A DNA stretch of 64,000 bases from Bradyrhizobium sp. 170 (lineage in GTDB: Bacteria > Pseudomonadota > Alphaproteobacteria > Rhizobiales > Xanthobacteraceae): the NCBI RefSeq assembly GCF_023101085.1, contig NZ_CP064703.1, positions 7,936,001 to 8,000,000 on the forward strand, in the 5' to 3' direction. Below the pieces are notes generated by a model. It saw only the letters and a list, made by a program, of their open reading frames with translations, did not search any database and had not been told where the DNA came from. The number at the start of each line of letters is the position of its first letter. Within the stretch, counting starts at the first letter, position 1. This document shows positions 10,870 through 19,288 of this stretch, one piece after another. The position numbers and the translations under genes are program-made.

Positions 10870-12969
10870 TTACCAAGTGACGCCAGCAACGAAGGCGACG
10901 ACACCAGCGCGGCGAAGCGTCCAGTTGATCGGCAGGATCAGCCGCAGCGCGATGCTGTCGGTCTGCCAGAGCGACTTGACCGGGTTGGCTGGCGTGCCGG
11001 GGTCGGCACCGCCGACGATGTCAGCCGGTGTGGTGTCTTCCATGTGCAGCGTGGCCTGATCGCTCAGCTCGAAGCGCGGCGCATCACCGCCAACCGAGAC
11101 GAAGTCTGCAGCATCGAGCGCGATCACTGTGCCGAGAGGCACCGTTCCCGAGTCGATGATTGGCCACGTATTGAGCTGGCCTCGGCCAACTTCATCGCGG
11201 AACGGGAAGGCGCTCATGCCGGGCATCGCCGTCAGCGAGATGCTGTTGACCTGCTGCGGGTTCATCAGCCAGACCGGATTGCGCACGTTGCCATTGGTGG
11301 CGGTGAGCAGTGCACCAGACAGCTGCTTGATGTCGCCGACGAGGGCATTGAAGCCGCCGCCTGCAGTGGGCGTCAGGCCGGTTACGCCATTGCGGATGCC
11401 AGCAGGACGAATAATCGTTGCCGGGTTGGTATCCAGCAGCACCGTATCAAGCGAGATAGCAGTGTCCTCCTGGATCGCGTTGCGCAGCAGGCCTTCGATC
11501 GCAGGCACGCTGTGCTCGTTGATCTCCCGCGTCCAAGTGGTGATCACCGCCATCTTCTTCGGGGTCAGCGGCTGCGAAGTGAACAGACCCTGACGAACCG
11601 GGATCGGCAGACCTTCGCCGACGAACGAACCCGCGATGGTCGGCGTGGTTGCGCGCGTCGGGATATTGATCTTGCCGTTGGTGCCGAACGATAGACTGAG
11701 GCCAGCGTTCGAAAGCCGGGGATAGACCGACTTCGGCATCAGGGTGTCCATGAAGCCAACGTTGATCTGCTGGACCAGCTCAGCCGCCCAGCCTTGAACA
11801 GTGGTCATTGCTGGCGCGGTTGCCGCCTTGGCCATCCACTCGAACACGCCTCGGATGACCGGCTCGTCGTCGGGATAGGTCTCACGCATCACCACATCGA
11901 TCGGCTTCTTGGTGCAGTGCGCGAGCATCTGAACGACGCCCATCTTCACGAGCACCTCGCGGGGCTCGATCTTTTTCTTCGAGAACGGGCGAAGCGGATC
12001 GGCAAGCGGCCTGACCGGCTGAGCGCCGCGCACGACGATGGCGGCACCGCCGTCATCAGATGCTGCGCCGAGATTGCGCTCGGTGTCGCGCAGCGCAGTA
12101 AGCGTGCGCTCCTCCCGCTCAATCTGTTCGTTAAAGTCAGCGGCGATCTTCAGCTGGTCGTCGGTGACATTGGTCTCGTCGGCCTTTTCCCAGTGGGCCG
12201 CGAGCTGATCGCGCAGCGCGTTGATGCGCTGTTCGGTAGCAGTGATCCTTTGAGCAAACGACATTGTCGCGCCCTTTCTCACAAGCGATGATTTTTCGGC
12301 TTGCCCGCCGGTGATCCCGCGCCGCTCGATGCCGTCCCTTGCGCCTTTCCCGGCGAAGACGAGGTCGATGGTTTCGGGTGAAATTTTCAGAGACTTGGCC
12401 ACGGCCAGCGCGTTTGGATTCGCTGGCACCGACACGAGGCTGGTTTCGACCAGCTCGGCCTGGGTAAAGAAAACGCCGTAGTCGGTTTCCTTGCGCGGCT
12501 TGCTTTCGAGCGGCCTGAAGCCGACCGAGACGGCGCGCAGGATATCGGCCTCGACCAGCCGCCTGATCTCATCGATCCGATCGGAAGTGCCTTCCGGGGC
12601 CAGCTCCAGCTCACCGAGCAGCTGCTTGTCTTCAACGCGCAGGTTTTTCCATCTGCCGATCGGGAAGTCGCTCTTGTGGCCGAACAGCGCGATGGGGTTC
12701 TTCTTGAAGTTCGACAGCTGCCAGCCATCGGACATGATGATGTCGTCCATGCGATCGGGCGTCTCATCCGACAGCACGAACTGCATGCCGTTGACCTTGG
12801 CCGCATGGGTCTTGTGGCGGATGCCTTCGGCAGCGCGATTGTCCCAGATGATCTGGCACTCTTCCTCGTCGCCGAGTTCGTTCTCGCAGCGCTCCATGAA
12901 GTCGGAATAGGATTCGTCGTCATCGGGCTCGATGTCCTGGCGCTGGGCCTTGATGGCGTAGCGGCGCAT
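10870..12969 (-). CDS. Fused prohead protease - HK97-fold major capsid protein
   Basis: 699 aa, about the sum of the two usual separate proteins. Residues ~40-200 are a prohead serine protease (NPIALFGHKSDFPIGRW with the candidate catalytic His; LRAVSVGFRPLE; ETSLVSVPANPNALAV). A coiled-coil scaffold-like stretch (~235-300) follows, then the capsid domain (IRGVFEWMAKAATAPAMTT... PAGIRNGVTGLTPTAGGG...). In other phages with this fusion the protease cleaves itself away during head maturation. No internal stop or frameshift is visible, so the fusion looks genuine. Confidence 0.88.
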   Translation of the reverse strand: MRRYAIKAQRQDIEPDDDESYSDFMERCENELGDEEECQIIWDNRAAEGIRHKTHAAKVNGMQFVLSDETPDRMDDIIMSDGWQLSNFKKNPIALFGHKSDFPIGRWKNLRVEDKQLLGELELAPEGTSDRIDEIRRLVEADILRAVSVGFRPLESKPRKETDYGVFFTQAELVETSLVSVPANPNALAVAKSLKISPETIDLVFAGKGARDGIERRGITGGQAEKSSLVRKGATMSFAQRITATEQRINALRDQLAAHWEKADETNVTDDQLKIAADFNEQIEREERTLTALRDTERNLGAASDDGGAAIVVRGAQPVRPLADPLRPFSKKKIEPREVLVKMGVVQMLAHCTKKPIDVVMRETYPDDEPVIRGVFEWMAKAATAPAMTTVQGWAAELVQQINVGFMDTLMPKSVYPRLSNAGLSLSFGTNGKINIPTRATTPTIAGSFVGEGLPIPVRQGLFTSQPLTPKKMAVITTWTREINEHSVPAIEGLLRNAIQEDTAISLDTVLLDTNPATIIRPAGIRNGVTGLTPTAGGGFNALVGDIKQLSGALLTATNGNVRNPVWLMNPQQVNSISLTAMPGMSAFPFRDEVGRGQLNTWPIIDSGTVPLGTVIALDAADFVSVGGDAPRFELSDQATLHMEDTTPADIVGGADPGTPANPVKSLWQTDSIALRLILPINWTLRRAGVVAFVAGVTW

Positions 12970-13020
12970 GGCGGCTCCTCCCGCTGCTGCAGGGTGATCA
13001 GGCGTTGATGCTTTCGATGA

Positions 13021-13416
13021 TCAGGGCTCTAGGCGGCGCTCGACCTCGGCCAAGCGGGCTTCGATCTTGTCCAGCCGGCGCGTCAGCTCGTGCGCGCCCG
13101 TCGATGTAAAATGCACTTCGGTCCAGCTGCGCCCATCGCAGGCATAAAGCCCGATGCTCAGCGCGCTGATCTGGCGGTCCATGCCGGTCAGCAGCTCCAG
13201 CTCGGCGCTATGCTTCAGCGTGATTCCGGCTTCGAGGAAAACCCGCTTGATGATCGGCGGGCCTTCGCCGAAAGATTCGATGATGCCGGGGCCTTTGATG
13301 CGGACGACATTGCTATCGACCGCATCATCGAGCGGCGCGATCCTGACGGTGCGAGCACACGCAAGCGTGACAGCTGGAGCCTCACCATGTGCGCAACGCC
13401 ACTGCAGAATTGGCAA
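13021..13416 (-). CDS. Conserved-looking small phage protein, TTG start
   Basis: 131 aa if started at the TTG at 13416, which follows an AGGAG motif at about eight bases. The ATG at 13424 lies in another, less protein-like frame. Contains SNVVRIKGPGIIESFGEGPP and a C-terminal amphipathic helix (RRLDKIEARLAEVERRLE). Not recognised; placed upstream of the capsid gene, where decoration or accessory head proteins can lie. Confidence 0.55.
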   Translation of the reverse strand: MPILQWRCAHGEAPAVTLACARTVRIAPLDDAVDSNVVRIKGPGIIESFGEGPPIIKRVFLEAGITLKHSAELELLTGMDRQISALSIGLYACDGRSWTEVHFTSTGAHELTRRLDKIEARLAEVERRLEP

Positions 13417-13427
13417 TGGCTCATCTC

Positions 13428-13784
13428 CTATGGAGCCGCCTCTGGCGTGTCGATTGCGATGGCGCACTTGCAATTGACCTTTTGCGCCACTGGATGTTGG
13501 CGCGTGCCTGATCTGAATTTGATGAACTTGATCGAACGCACCCATGCCCGATCACGGATGACGATGCCGGTGTCCGGCTTGGTGACTATCGTGACCTCGT
13601 TGCCGTCGCTGTCGTACAGGTCATTATAAAGTTCGCCATTGCTGGAGACCTGAAACGTCATGTTCGCTGGTGTGTACTCTTGCGGGATGGTGATGCGGAC
13701 GATTTCGCCAGCGGAGCAATCGATCCCATCGGAGAGGGACTGGCCAGCGGGGATCGTCGGTCCATCGAGAATAGTAATCGGCAT
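13428..13784 (-). CDS. Small beta-rich phage protein, unknown
   Basis: 118 aa, MPITILDGPTIPAGQSLSDG, with repeated short hydrophobic strands and an IVIRDRAWVRSIKFIKFRSG segment. A good AAGGAG ribosome site precedes the ATG. The fold looks like a small beta-sandwich (head decoration or similar), but this is inference. Confidence 0.6.
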   Translation of the reverse strand: MPITILDGPTIPAGQSLSDGIDCSAGEIVRITIPQEYTPANMTFQVSSNGELYNDLYDSDGNEVTIVTKPDTGIVIRDRAWVRSIKFIKFRSGTRQHPVAQKVNCKCAIAIDTPEAAP

Positions 13785-13798
13785 GATGCAGTCTCCTT

Positions 13799-14107
13799 TC
13801 AGCGGCGCCTGTTGGCTGGGTGGTTCGGATCGGTTGGCCAGCCATCGTCATCGACCATGATGTCGTGACCGCGCGCTTCGATCAGCTGCTTGCGCGAGCT
13901 GTGGCAGGAAGCGCAGAGGCTTTGCAGCTCGCCGAGGCAGAACAGATTCCAGTCTCCCTTGTGCGGCTCGACATGATCGGCGTGCGTGGCGCGGGTGACG
14001 ACGCCGCCCTCGGCGCAGAATCGACAGAGCGGATGCATATGGAGCTGCAGCTTGCGGCGGCGCTGCCAGAAAGCGGTGCCGTAGAAGTGCTGCCATGCCT
14101 CACGCAT
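13799..14107 (-). CDS. HNH endonuclease next to terminase
   Basis: 102 aa. CRFC...ATHADHVEPHKGDW...GELQSLCASCHSSRK contains the zinc-binding CxxC/CxxC pair and the HNH core of phage nucleases. Small HNH proteins beside terminase are often needed for DNA packaging. The start overlaps the preceding tiny membrane protein by eight bases. Confidence 0.87.
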   Translation of the reverse strand: MREAWQHFYGTAFWQRRRKLQLHMHPLCRFCAEGGVVTRATHADHVEPHKGDWNLFCLGELQSLCASCHSSRKQLIEARGHDIMVDDDGWPTDPNHPANRRR

Positions 14108-14195
14108 AATAGACGGCGATCAGGAGGATGATCAGGCTGGCCACCACCGAGATGGCAACCAGCAATGGGACATAGTCGCGCTCGCGCGGGGTCAT
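14100..14195 (-). CDS. 31-aa single-span membrane protein
   Basis: MTPRERDYVPLLVAISVVAS followed by a hydrophobic stretch ending VYYA: a charged N-terminus and one transmembrane helix (residues ~9-29). The ATG overlaps the terminase stop as ATGA, and its own stop overlaps the HNH gene. Tight coupling at both ends argues that it is translated. Function unknown; a lysis or membrane-anchoring role is possible. Confidence 0.6.
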   Translation of the reverse strand: MTPRERDYVPLLVAISVVASLIILLIAVYYA

Positions 14196-15775
14196 CCGAT
14201 CAGCGCCTCGATGTCGATGGGTTTGACTCTGCGATCCTTCGCCCGCACCCCCAGCAGCATGGCTGCAGCCACTGCGCCGTCGATCCGAAAGCGCGCCTTG
14301 TCTTTGTCCAGCTTCCTGTTGCCCGCTGGGTCCATCGTCGCAACCGCGTTCGCCATGTTCCAATTCAGGATCGGATTGTTGGGATGGATCAGCCTGCGCT
14401 CGATCACCGCCAGTTCCAGCGCATCGATCGCTGGCCCCATGTCCTTGAAGCCTTGGCCCCATGGCACCAGCCGCAGCCCGTCGCCGCCTTTTTCGCCGTC
14501 CTCGAATGCCTGCAGGCCAACGCGATCGAACTCGCGCAGCAGATCGTTGATGCGCCAGCGGTCATAGGCCAGCCCCTTGACCTTGTAGCGCTGCGTCATC
14601 TCGGCAATGAAAAGCGCCACCGCCTCCGGGTTAATGGTCTTGCCTGGGCTGATCTTCAGATGGCCAGCTTCGGCCCACTCGCGATAGCGATGCGATCCCG
14701 ATCCGAAGTCGCGGCTTGCATGCTCGGTCAGATGCTCGCGCGGTTTCCAGAAATGCGGCTCGATGCGGCAGGGATCAGAGGCCGAGCCGACCAGCAGCGC
14801 GGTCAGATCGATGGTCGATGAAAGATCGAGCGCCAGATAGACTTCCTCGCCTTGCTCCAGCTGCACTTCGCCTGCGCAGGCCATCCATTCGGCGCGGTTG
14901 ATCAGCGACGCGATCGGCGACACGCGCTGATTAAGGAACAGATTGCGGACCTTGGGCTCCTCGGCGGGCATCCTGATCGCCTTGCGGATCGCGGTCGCAA
15001 GGTCTTCATGATCGCGGAATTTTCCGAGCGCTGGATTCGCCTTGCGCCATTGCGTCTCATCCGCCAGCTCGCAATCTTCATCGGCGGCGTACAGATGGCA
15101 GACAATCGCCGGATCGATCTCGCTCAAGCCATCGTCGATCAGCTTCGACATGATGTGCTCGGGATCATTGCTCTGCGTCGAGATCACGATGAACAGCGGC
15201 TCATCGCGTGCGCCGAACGAGGTATCGAGCACATCGTACAGATCGCGGTTCTTCGCCTGGGCCAGCTCGTCATAGATCACGACGCTGGGCAGGTAGCCGT
15301 GTTTGGTGCCAGCCTCGGCGCTGACCGCGCGGTAGACCGATCCGGTGCGGCGCGCGACCATCGTCTTGGTCGATGGCACCAGCTCGATCATCGCCATCAG
15401 TTCATGATCCAGCTCGACCATCTGGCGGGCGAATTTGTAGACGATCGCGGCCTGATCCCGATCATTGGCGGCGGAATAAATCTCGCCGTGGACGATCGCC
15501 TCGGGGCCGACCAGATGTGCAAGCACGATTGCTGCGATCAGCGCCGTCTTGCCGTTCTTGCGCGCCATCGAAAGGATGGCGCGACGCACCGCCCGCCGCA
15601 GCCCCAGATGCGGCTCATAGATCGCGCGGATGAACAGCTTCTGAAACGGCTCCAGCCTGAACGGCTTGCCCATGCCATGGCCGCTGGGCACGGTAAGTTT
15701 CTCGATGAATTTGATAACAGCTGCGGCGCGGCGCTTGCCGTCAGGCGTCCGCTTAACCTGCGATGAGTCCGGCAA
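14192..15775 (-). CDS. terL: Terminase large subunit
   Basis: 527 aa, the normal size. N-terminal ATPase: RRAILSMARKNGKTALIAAI (Walker A-like, SMARKNGKT) and the acidic VVIYDELAQAKNRDLYD motif. C-terminal nuclease: VYLALDLSSTIDLTALLV with its Asp residues and a DGAVAAAMLLG segment. Cuts and pumps phage DNA into the prohead. It overlaps the small-subunit gene by 23 bases. Confidence 0.93.
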   Translation of the reverse strand: MPDSSQVKRTPDGKRRAAAVIKFIEKLTVPSGHGMGKPFRLEPFQKLFIRAIYEPHLGLRRAVRRAILSMARKNGKTALIAAIVLAHLVGPEAIVHGEIYSAANDRDQAAIVYKFARQMVELDHELMAMIELVPSTKTMVARRTGSVYRAVSAEAGTKHGYLPSVVIYDELAQAKNRDLYDVLDTSFGARDEPLFIVISTQSNDPEHIMSKLIDDGLSEIDPAIVCHLYAADEDCELADETQWRKANPALGKFRDHEDLATAIRKAIRMPAEEPKVRNLFLNQRVSPIASLINRAEWMACAGEVQLEQGEEVYLALDLSSTIDLTALLVGSASDPCRIEPHFWKPREHLTEHASRDFGSGSHRYREWAEAGHLKISPGKTINPEAVALFIAEMTQRYKVKGLAYDRWRINDLLREFDRVGLQAFEDGEKGGDGLRLVPWGQGFKDMGPAIDALELAVIERRLIHPNNPILNWNMANAVATMDPAGNRKLDKDKARFRIDGAVAAAMLLGVRAKDRRVKPIDIEALIG

Positions 15776-16247
15776 ACTTGCTCTGCGAATCGTCGCCGTG
15801 GATGCCGGAAGTGATCCGGCTGCGCGCGGCGGGGGTCAGGCCGAACTCGGCGGCGTAGCGCACCACATCGCCTGCGTGCTTGCGGACGATCGAGACCAGC
15901 GGGTTCGCGGCGGCGTCCCCGTATTTGGTCTTGATGATCTGGCCGTGCATGATCGGATCGTTCGCAGCCATCTTCGCCAGCGATTCCGCCGCCATCCGCC
16001 ATTGCCCGAAAGCGTGACAATAGGCGGCAAGCGCTGGGACATCGACCTTGGTCAACAGGCCCAGCCGATGCAGCTCGGTCGCTGTGATCCACCATTCATC
16101 GGCGGCATAGCCGGTGATGAAGGCAGGCGGCTCGGGTACATCATCGTGCTGCTCGGGCTGCGGTTCTTCGGTCAGCCTGCGCTGGCCGGGATTGCCGCGC
16201 AGCAGTTTCAGATGCGTCGGCACTGGCTTTCTTCCGGTCGTCGTCAT
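15753..16247 (-). CDS. terS: Terminase small subunit (P27 family)
   Basis: 164 aa from MTTTGRKPVPTHLKLLRGNP, a hallmark P27-family N-terminus, followed by DEWWITATELHRLGLLTKVD and a C-terminal KHAGDVVRYAAEFGLTPAAR. Recognises phage DNA for packaging. The ATG at 16247 overlaps the Mom-like stop (ATGA). Confidence 0.9.
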   Translation of the reverse strand: MTTTGRKPVPTHLKLLRGNPGQRRLTEEPQPEQHDDVPEPPAFITGYAADEWWITATELHRLGLLTKVDVPALAAYCHAFGQWRMAAESLAKMAANDPIMHGQIIKTKYGDAAANPLVSIVRKHAGDVVRYAAEFGLTPAARSRITSGIHGDDSQSKFAGLIAG

Positions 16248-16993
16248 GCTCTCCTCTTTTCTCGCTGGAGCGTGGGGATCGGTGCTGCTCCGTCGCTGTG
16301 CTGGTTGGTGCCAGCCATCGCCTGCTTCCCACGCACGCCGCGATACATCGACGCTCCCCGTTGCTCGATTGCGCTGTAGGGCAGCGCCTCGGCATTCAGC
16401 CGCGCCCGCGCTGCCGGATTGAGAAAATAGATGTAGCGCAGCGTGTGGCCTTCCAGCGGCGTGCCGATGCCTGACCATTTGCCGCCCGTCGCCGCGAAAT
16501 GCTGCAGCCGATTGCCGCCTGTTACTTGCGACATCTTGTGGCCGACGCTGCCATCGGCGAAGCGCATCACATCCTTGTTGGTCTTGATCAGCGTCAGCAC
16601 GAAGCCCGCCGCGCGATAGATCGTGCCGTCGCCGCATTGGCAGGCGTCGGCGAAGCTGACGATCCATTCGATATGCGGGTAGTTCTTCCTGATCATGCGC
16701 AGCGCGATGCCGAGCGCGCGGCTTTCCGAATTGCGCGGTAGCACGTCAGTGAAGGCCATCCGGTTCAATTCGAGGAATCCGTTCCAGCCGGTGTCGCGGA
16801 CCAGCCGGATCATGTGGCTCTTGTCCAGCGATGGGCCGAATTGCATCGCGCCCTCCAGCCGGCCGTGTAGGAAGACGCCCAGCGAAAGCTGCGAATTGCG
16901 GACGAACTTGCCGCTGTAGTGCACGGCCTTGATCAGCGCATCAGCATCGCGCTTGGCGATGGGGCGGACCTCGATTTCTTTTGCACTGGTCAT
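16244..16993 (-). CDS. Mom-like DNA adenine modification enzyme
   Basis: 249 aa. VRPIAKRDADALIKAVHYSG, then LSLGVFLHGRLEGAMQFGP, GFLELNRMAFTDVLPRNSES and HIEWIVSFADACQCGDGTIY correspond to the Mom family, GNAT-fold proteins that in phage Mu convert adenine to a methylcarbamoyl form protecting DNA from restriction. The C-terminal ~50 residues are variable. It is placed directly before the terminase genes in the late operon, fitting modification just before packaging. No com-like translational activator gene was seen; Mu mom needs one. Family call from recognised sequence pattern; chemistry in this phage is inferred. Confidence 0.78.
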   Translation of the reverse strand: MTSAKEIEVRPIAKRDADALIKAVHYSGKFVRNSQLSLGVFLHGRLEGAMQFGPSLDKSHMIRLVRDTGWNGFLELNRMAFTDVLPRNSESRALGIALRMIRKNYPHIEWIVSFADACQCGDGTIYRAAGFVLTLIKTNKDVMRFADGSVGHKMSQVTGGNRLQHFAATGGKWSGIGTPLEGHTLRYIYFLNPAARARLNAEALPYSAIEQRGASMYRGVRGKQAMAGTNQHSDGAAPIPTLQREKRRA

Positions 16994-17100
16994 GATGTCA
17001 GCGCCCGAAAGCCAGTGATCAAAAGCAGCGCGAAGGCCAGCGCGTAGGAATGATCGGCTACTGCGGCAAGGCAGAGCAGGAAGCAGATCGGCGCGCTCAT
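16990..17100 (-). CDS. 36-aa hydrophobic protein, possible holin-type
   Basis: MSAPICFLLCLAAVADHSYA then a second hydrophobic run ending GFRALTS. Two short hydrophobic segments span nearly the whole peptide. Both ends overlap neighbours as ATGA, so it lies in a coupled chain. Function not established; holin/antiholin-type roles are possible. Confidence 0.5.
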   Translation of the reverse strand: MSAPICFLLCLAAVADHSYALAFALLLITGFRALTS

Positions 17101-17198
17101 TGGAGGAACAGCCCGAACAGCCATTGGACAATGACGTTGATGCCGATGCAGCCGAGCAGCACGACGACCGCGACCTTGCCGTGATCGATTGCGCTCAT
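17097..17198 (-). CDS. 33-aa membrane peptide, possible holin-type
   Basis: MSAIDHGKVAVVVLLGCIGI followed by NVIVQWLFGLFLQ: one hydrophobic helix. The start overlaps the ParB-like stop (ATGA) and the stop overlaps the next membrane peptide (ATGA). Unknown function. The similar MSA start and size suggest it pairs with its neighbour. Confidence 0.5.
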   Translation of the reverse strand: MSAIDHGKVAVVVLLGCIGINVIVQWLFGLFLQ

Positions 17199-17890
17199 CG
17201 CGCTTCTAGGTAGGCGCGGCAGATTTCCGCCAGCGCATTGCCGTTCTGGTTTTTGTTTTCGTCGGCCTCGCTCGGCGGTCCCAGCGCCGCCGAAGCCCGC
17301 TCGATTGCGGCGGTGACGGTTTCGCCCTGCGCCGTCAGCAGGATGAAGGTCATCTGCAGGAAGGGCGAATGCTCGCCATCGGAAAGCACGGGCATGCCGC
17401 CCAATGCTTCGACGCCAACGCCCATCGCGCGCAGCTCGATCTCGGAAAAGCCGGTCAGGCCTTCATAGCCAAGCGCCGCTAGATCGTTCAGTTCGATCCG
17501 CAGCAGCGCCTGATCCCAGCCGCCGTTCTCGGTCAGCTTGTTGTCGGCGATCAGATAGGCCCGCTTCATCGCGTCGGACCAGCCGCGAGCTGTCATTGTC
17601 GGCACTTCATCGAGGCCTAACTGCTCGGCAGCCAGCACTCTCCCGTGGCCAGCGATGATTGATCCCGCTTCATCGATCAGGACGGGCGCGGTCCATCCGA
17701 ACTCGCTGATCGACGCGACGATCTGCTCGATCTGGTCGTCGGAATGCAGGCGGGCGTTGCGGGCGCTGGGCACCAGCTCGCGGATCGCGCGGCGCTCTAC
17801 CCGATCGGCAGGCCATGTCCTGGCGGTTTCGGATAGTCCGAAATGCCGGTTTTTGCCGGGAAAAACAGCCTTTTCGTTGGTCTGCTGCAT
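17195..17890 (-). CDS. ParB/Srx-like nuclease-domain protein heading the late operon
   Basis: 231 aa from MQQTNEKAVF. The ParB N-terminal-type domain is visible: IRELVPSARNARLHSDDQIE, IVASISEFGWTAPVLIDEAG, IIAGHGRVLAAEQLGLDEVP (GHGR motif) and AYLIADNKLTENGGW. Phage members are commonly found just upstream of terminases. The role is not settled (partition-like, CTPase or nuclease). It is the first gene of the minus-strand late operon. Confidence 0.8.
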   Translation of the reverse strand: MQQTNEKAVFPGKNRHFGLSETARTWPADRVERRAIRELVPSARNARLHSDDQIEQIVASISEFGWTAPVLIDEAGSIIAGHGRVLAAEQLGLDEVPTMTARGWSDAMKRAYLIADNKLTENGGWDQALLRIELNDLAALGYEGLTGFSEIELRAMGVGVEALGGMPVLSDGEHSPFLQMTFILLTAQGETVTAAIERASAALGPPSEADENKNQNGNALAEICRAYLEAR

Positions 17891-18389
17891 TCCGGCTTCT
17901 CCGGTTAAGTCCCTGAATTTACGCCGATTTTGGGGTTTAGAAGGATCTTCCACGCGGCATCTAGATACCGAGGAAAAAGCCCGTTTCGGCCCGATAGTTA
18001 GCCGGAGGGGCCTCCGCTAACTGTTTGGGCCGGAACGGTATTATCGGTCACAAGCTATTGGAATTGCTTGTTTTTCAGGTGGTTAGAACTTTCGTCTTTG
18101 GGGATTTTTTCAAAACGCAGCCGCTAAAATTGAAGCGCCGCCGCGCTACAGGATGTGCTGCGAACTATTCGCAGGCTCCGCCCCCCGCCCATAGCAAATT
18201 ATTCCCCGATGATATCAATGGGTTGATTGCTATTCGCGCCCGTCGCTATGCAATTGCTTGTTCAATTTCGGACTTTCCGAAGGCGGATCTGTTCCTCATC
18301 CGTACCAGATCGGCCGCTTTCTGCGCCCCGTTCACTGCAAATAGAACCAACTTCCACGCCGATATCGCAGCAGGATCAGCGGCTTGCGC
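17891..18389. promoter_or_regulatory. Leader region of the late operon, no gene seen
   Basis: About 500 bp without a convincing gene, AT-richer than its surroundings. It holds an inverted repeat at 17996-18022 (AGTTAGC.. / ..GCTAACT with a GGAG/CTCC inner stem) without a U-tract on either strand. As the only non-coding stretch upstream of the late operon it must hold the late promoter, but no clear -35/-10 pair could be fixed. Confidence 0.4.
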
Positions 18390-18731
18390 CTACCGTTCGC
18401 CGCGCCAGATGGCATCGAGCACGCCCTGATCCCGGTCCCGGTAGATCGGCAACGAACCCAGTTGCGCCCACATGACGTAGTGCTTCTCGACCTGCCACGC
18501 CCAGTACAGCCAGCGCGCGTGCCGAATGATCGGAAGGCGCTTAAGCAGCTGGCTGGCCAGCTCATCGATCAGGCCCAGCATGCCGATGGCAGCGAGGCTG
18601 ATCTGGATCAGCCCGTTGAATGTTCGCTCCTGCCGTTCAGCTTCGAAGTCGGCGCATCGATGTATGATAACTGTGGCCACCAACCATTGGTCGGAGACCG
18701 GCCGATGAAAAGTCTCGTCGCCGCTACCCAA
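18390..18731 (-). CDS. Phage protein of unknown function
   Basis: 113 aa. The C-terminal 75 residues look protein-like: LIQISLAAIGMLGLIDELAS, then LLKRLPIIRHARWLYWAWQV and SLPIYRDRDQGVLDAIW. The first ~30 residues are less convincing, so the true start may be internal. Separated from the late operon by the leader region and divergent from the next gene. Confidence 0.5.
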   Translation of the reverse strand: MGSGDETFHRPVSDQWLVATVIIHRCADFEAERQERTFNGLIQISLAAIGMLGLIDELASQLLKRLPIIRHARWLYWAWQVEKHYVMWAQLGSLPIYRDRDQGVLDAIWRGER

Positions 18732-18745
18732 CTGGAGAAGTATTG

Positions 18746-19069
18746 ATGCTGATCAACGGCTTCATCATCTCGCGCCAGAAGAACAATGGCCTCTATGTGG
18801 TCCGTCATGCGGACCGTAGCATTGCCACCATCGTGACCAACGTAAGGGCGGCATTGGCATACGCACGAAGCCACCGAAGCAATAAGTCGCTCAACGAGAC
18901 ACCGGCCAAGGCCGCCGAGGTGGTGATCAAACAGACCCCTGAACGGAAGGCACTGCTAAACCGCGAAGACATCAAGGCCGCGCAAGCCGCGGAGAAGAAG
19001 TACGGCATCAAGGCCAAACCAAGGACCATCAAAGCCGACCGTGGCAAACGCAATGTGATAGGACACTGA
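18746..19069 (+). CDS. Small basic protein, unknown
   Basis: 107 aa from the ATG at 18746, with GGAG about nine bases upstream. MLINGFIISRQKNNGLYVVR, then a Lys/Ala-rich second half (EDIKAAQAAEKKYGIKAKPR). Not recognised. It lies just before a broken recombinase fragment. Confidence 0.55.
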   Translation: MLINGFIISRQKNNGLYVVRHADRSIATIVTNVRAALAYARSHRSNKSLNETPAKAAEVVIKQTPERKALLNREDIKAAQAAEKKYGIKAKPRTIKADRGKRNVIGH

Positions 19070-19080
19070 CGCCATGAGCC

Positions 19081-19200
19081 CGCATCATAGAAAACTTCGT
19101 CAGCTACCTGCGGGTCTCCTCCAAGCGCCAAGGCTTGTCGCGCCATGGGATCGGCTGCCGCCGACAGCACGAAACGGACCTGCCGGGCCGACCAGACTAA
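19081..19200 (+). pseudogene. Remnant of a serine recombinase (resolvase/invertase) N-terminus
   Basis: The frame starting at about 19081 reads ENFVSYLRVSSKRQGLSRHG then IGCRRQHETD before a stop near 19200. YLRVSS.RQG..G is the catalytic N-terminus (Ser included) of large serine recombinases. No start codon is in frame (TGA just upstream) and the rest of the gene is missing, so it is dead and truncated at the border of the mercury island. Confidence 0.55.
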
Positions 19201-19288
19201 TGTCCGTTGACGGGGGTAGAGCGGAAGTCGGCGGTACGCGGTCAAACCGAAGCGATTGACCCAAGTCGGACATTGAGCGATTTCCGGC

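Noticed and set aside
13215..13424. ATG-started minus-strand frame of 69 codons before the capsid gene
   Set aside because: Ser/Arg-rich, without protein-like pattern; the overlapping TTG-started frame is more convincing.
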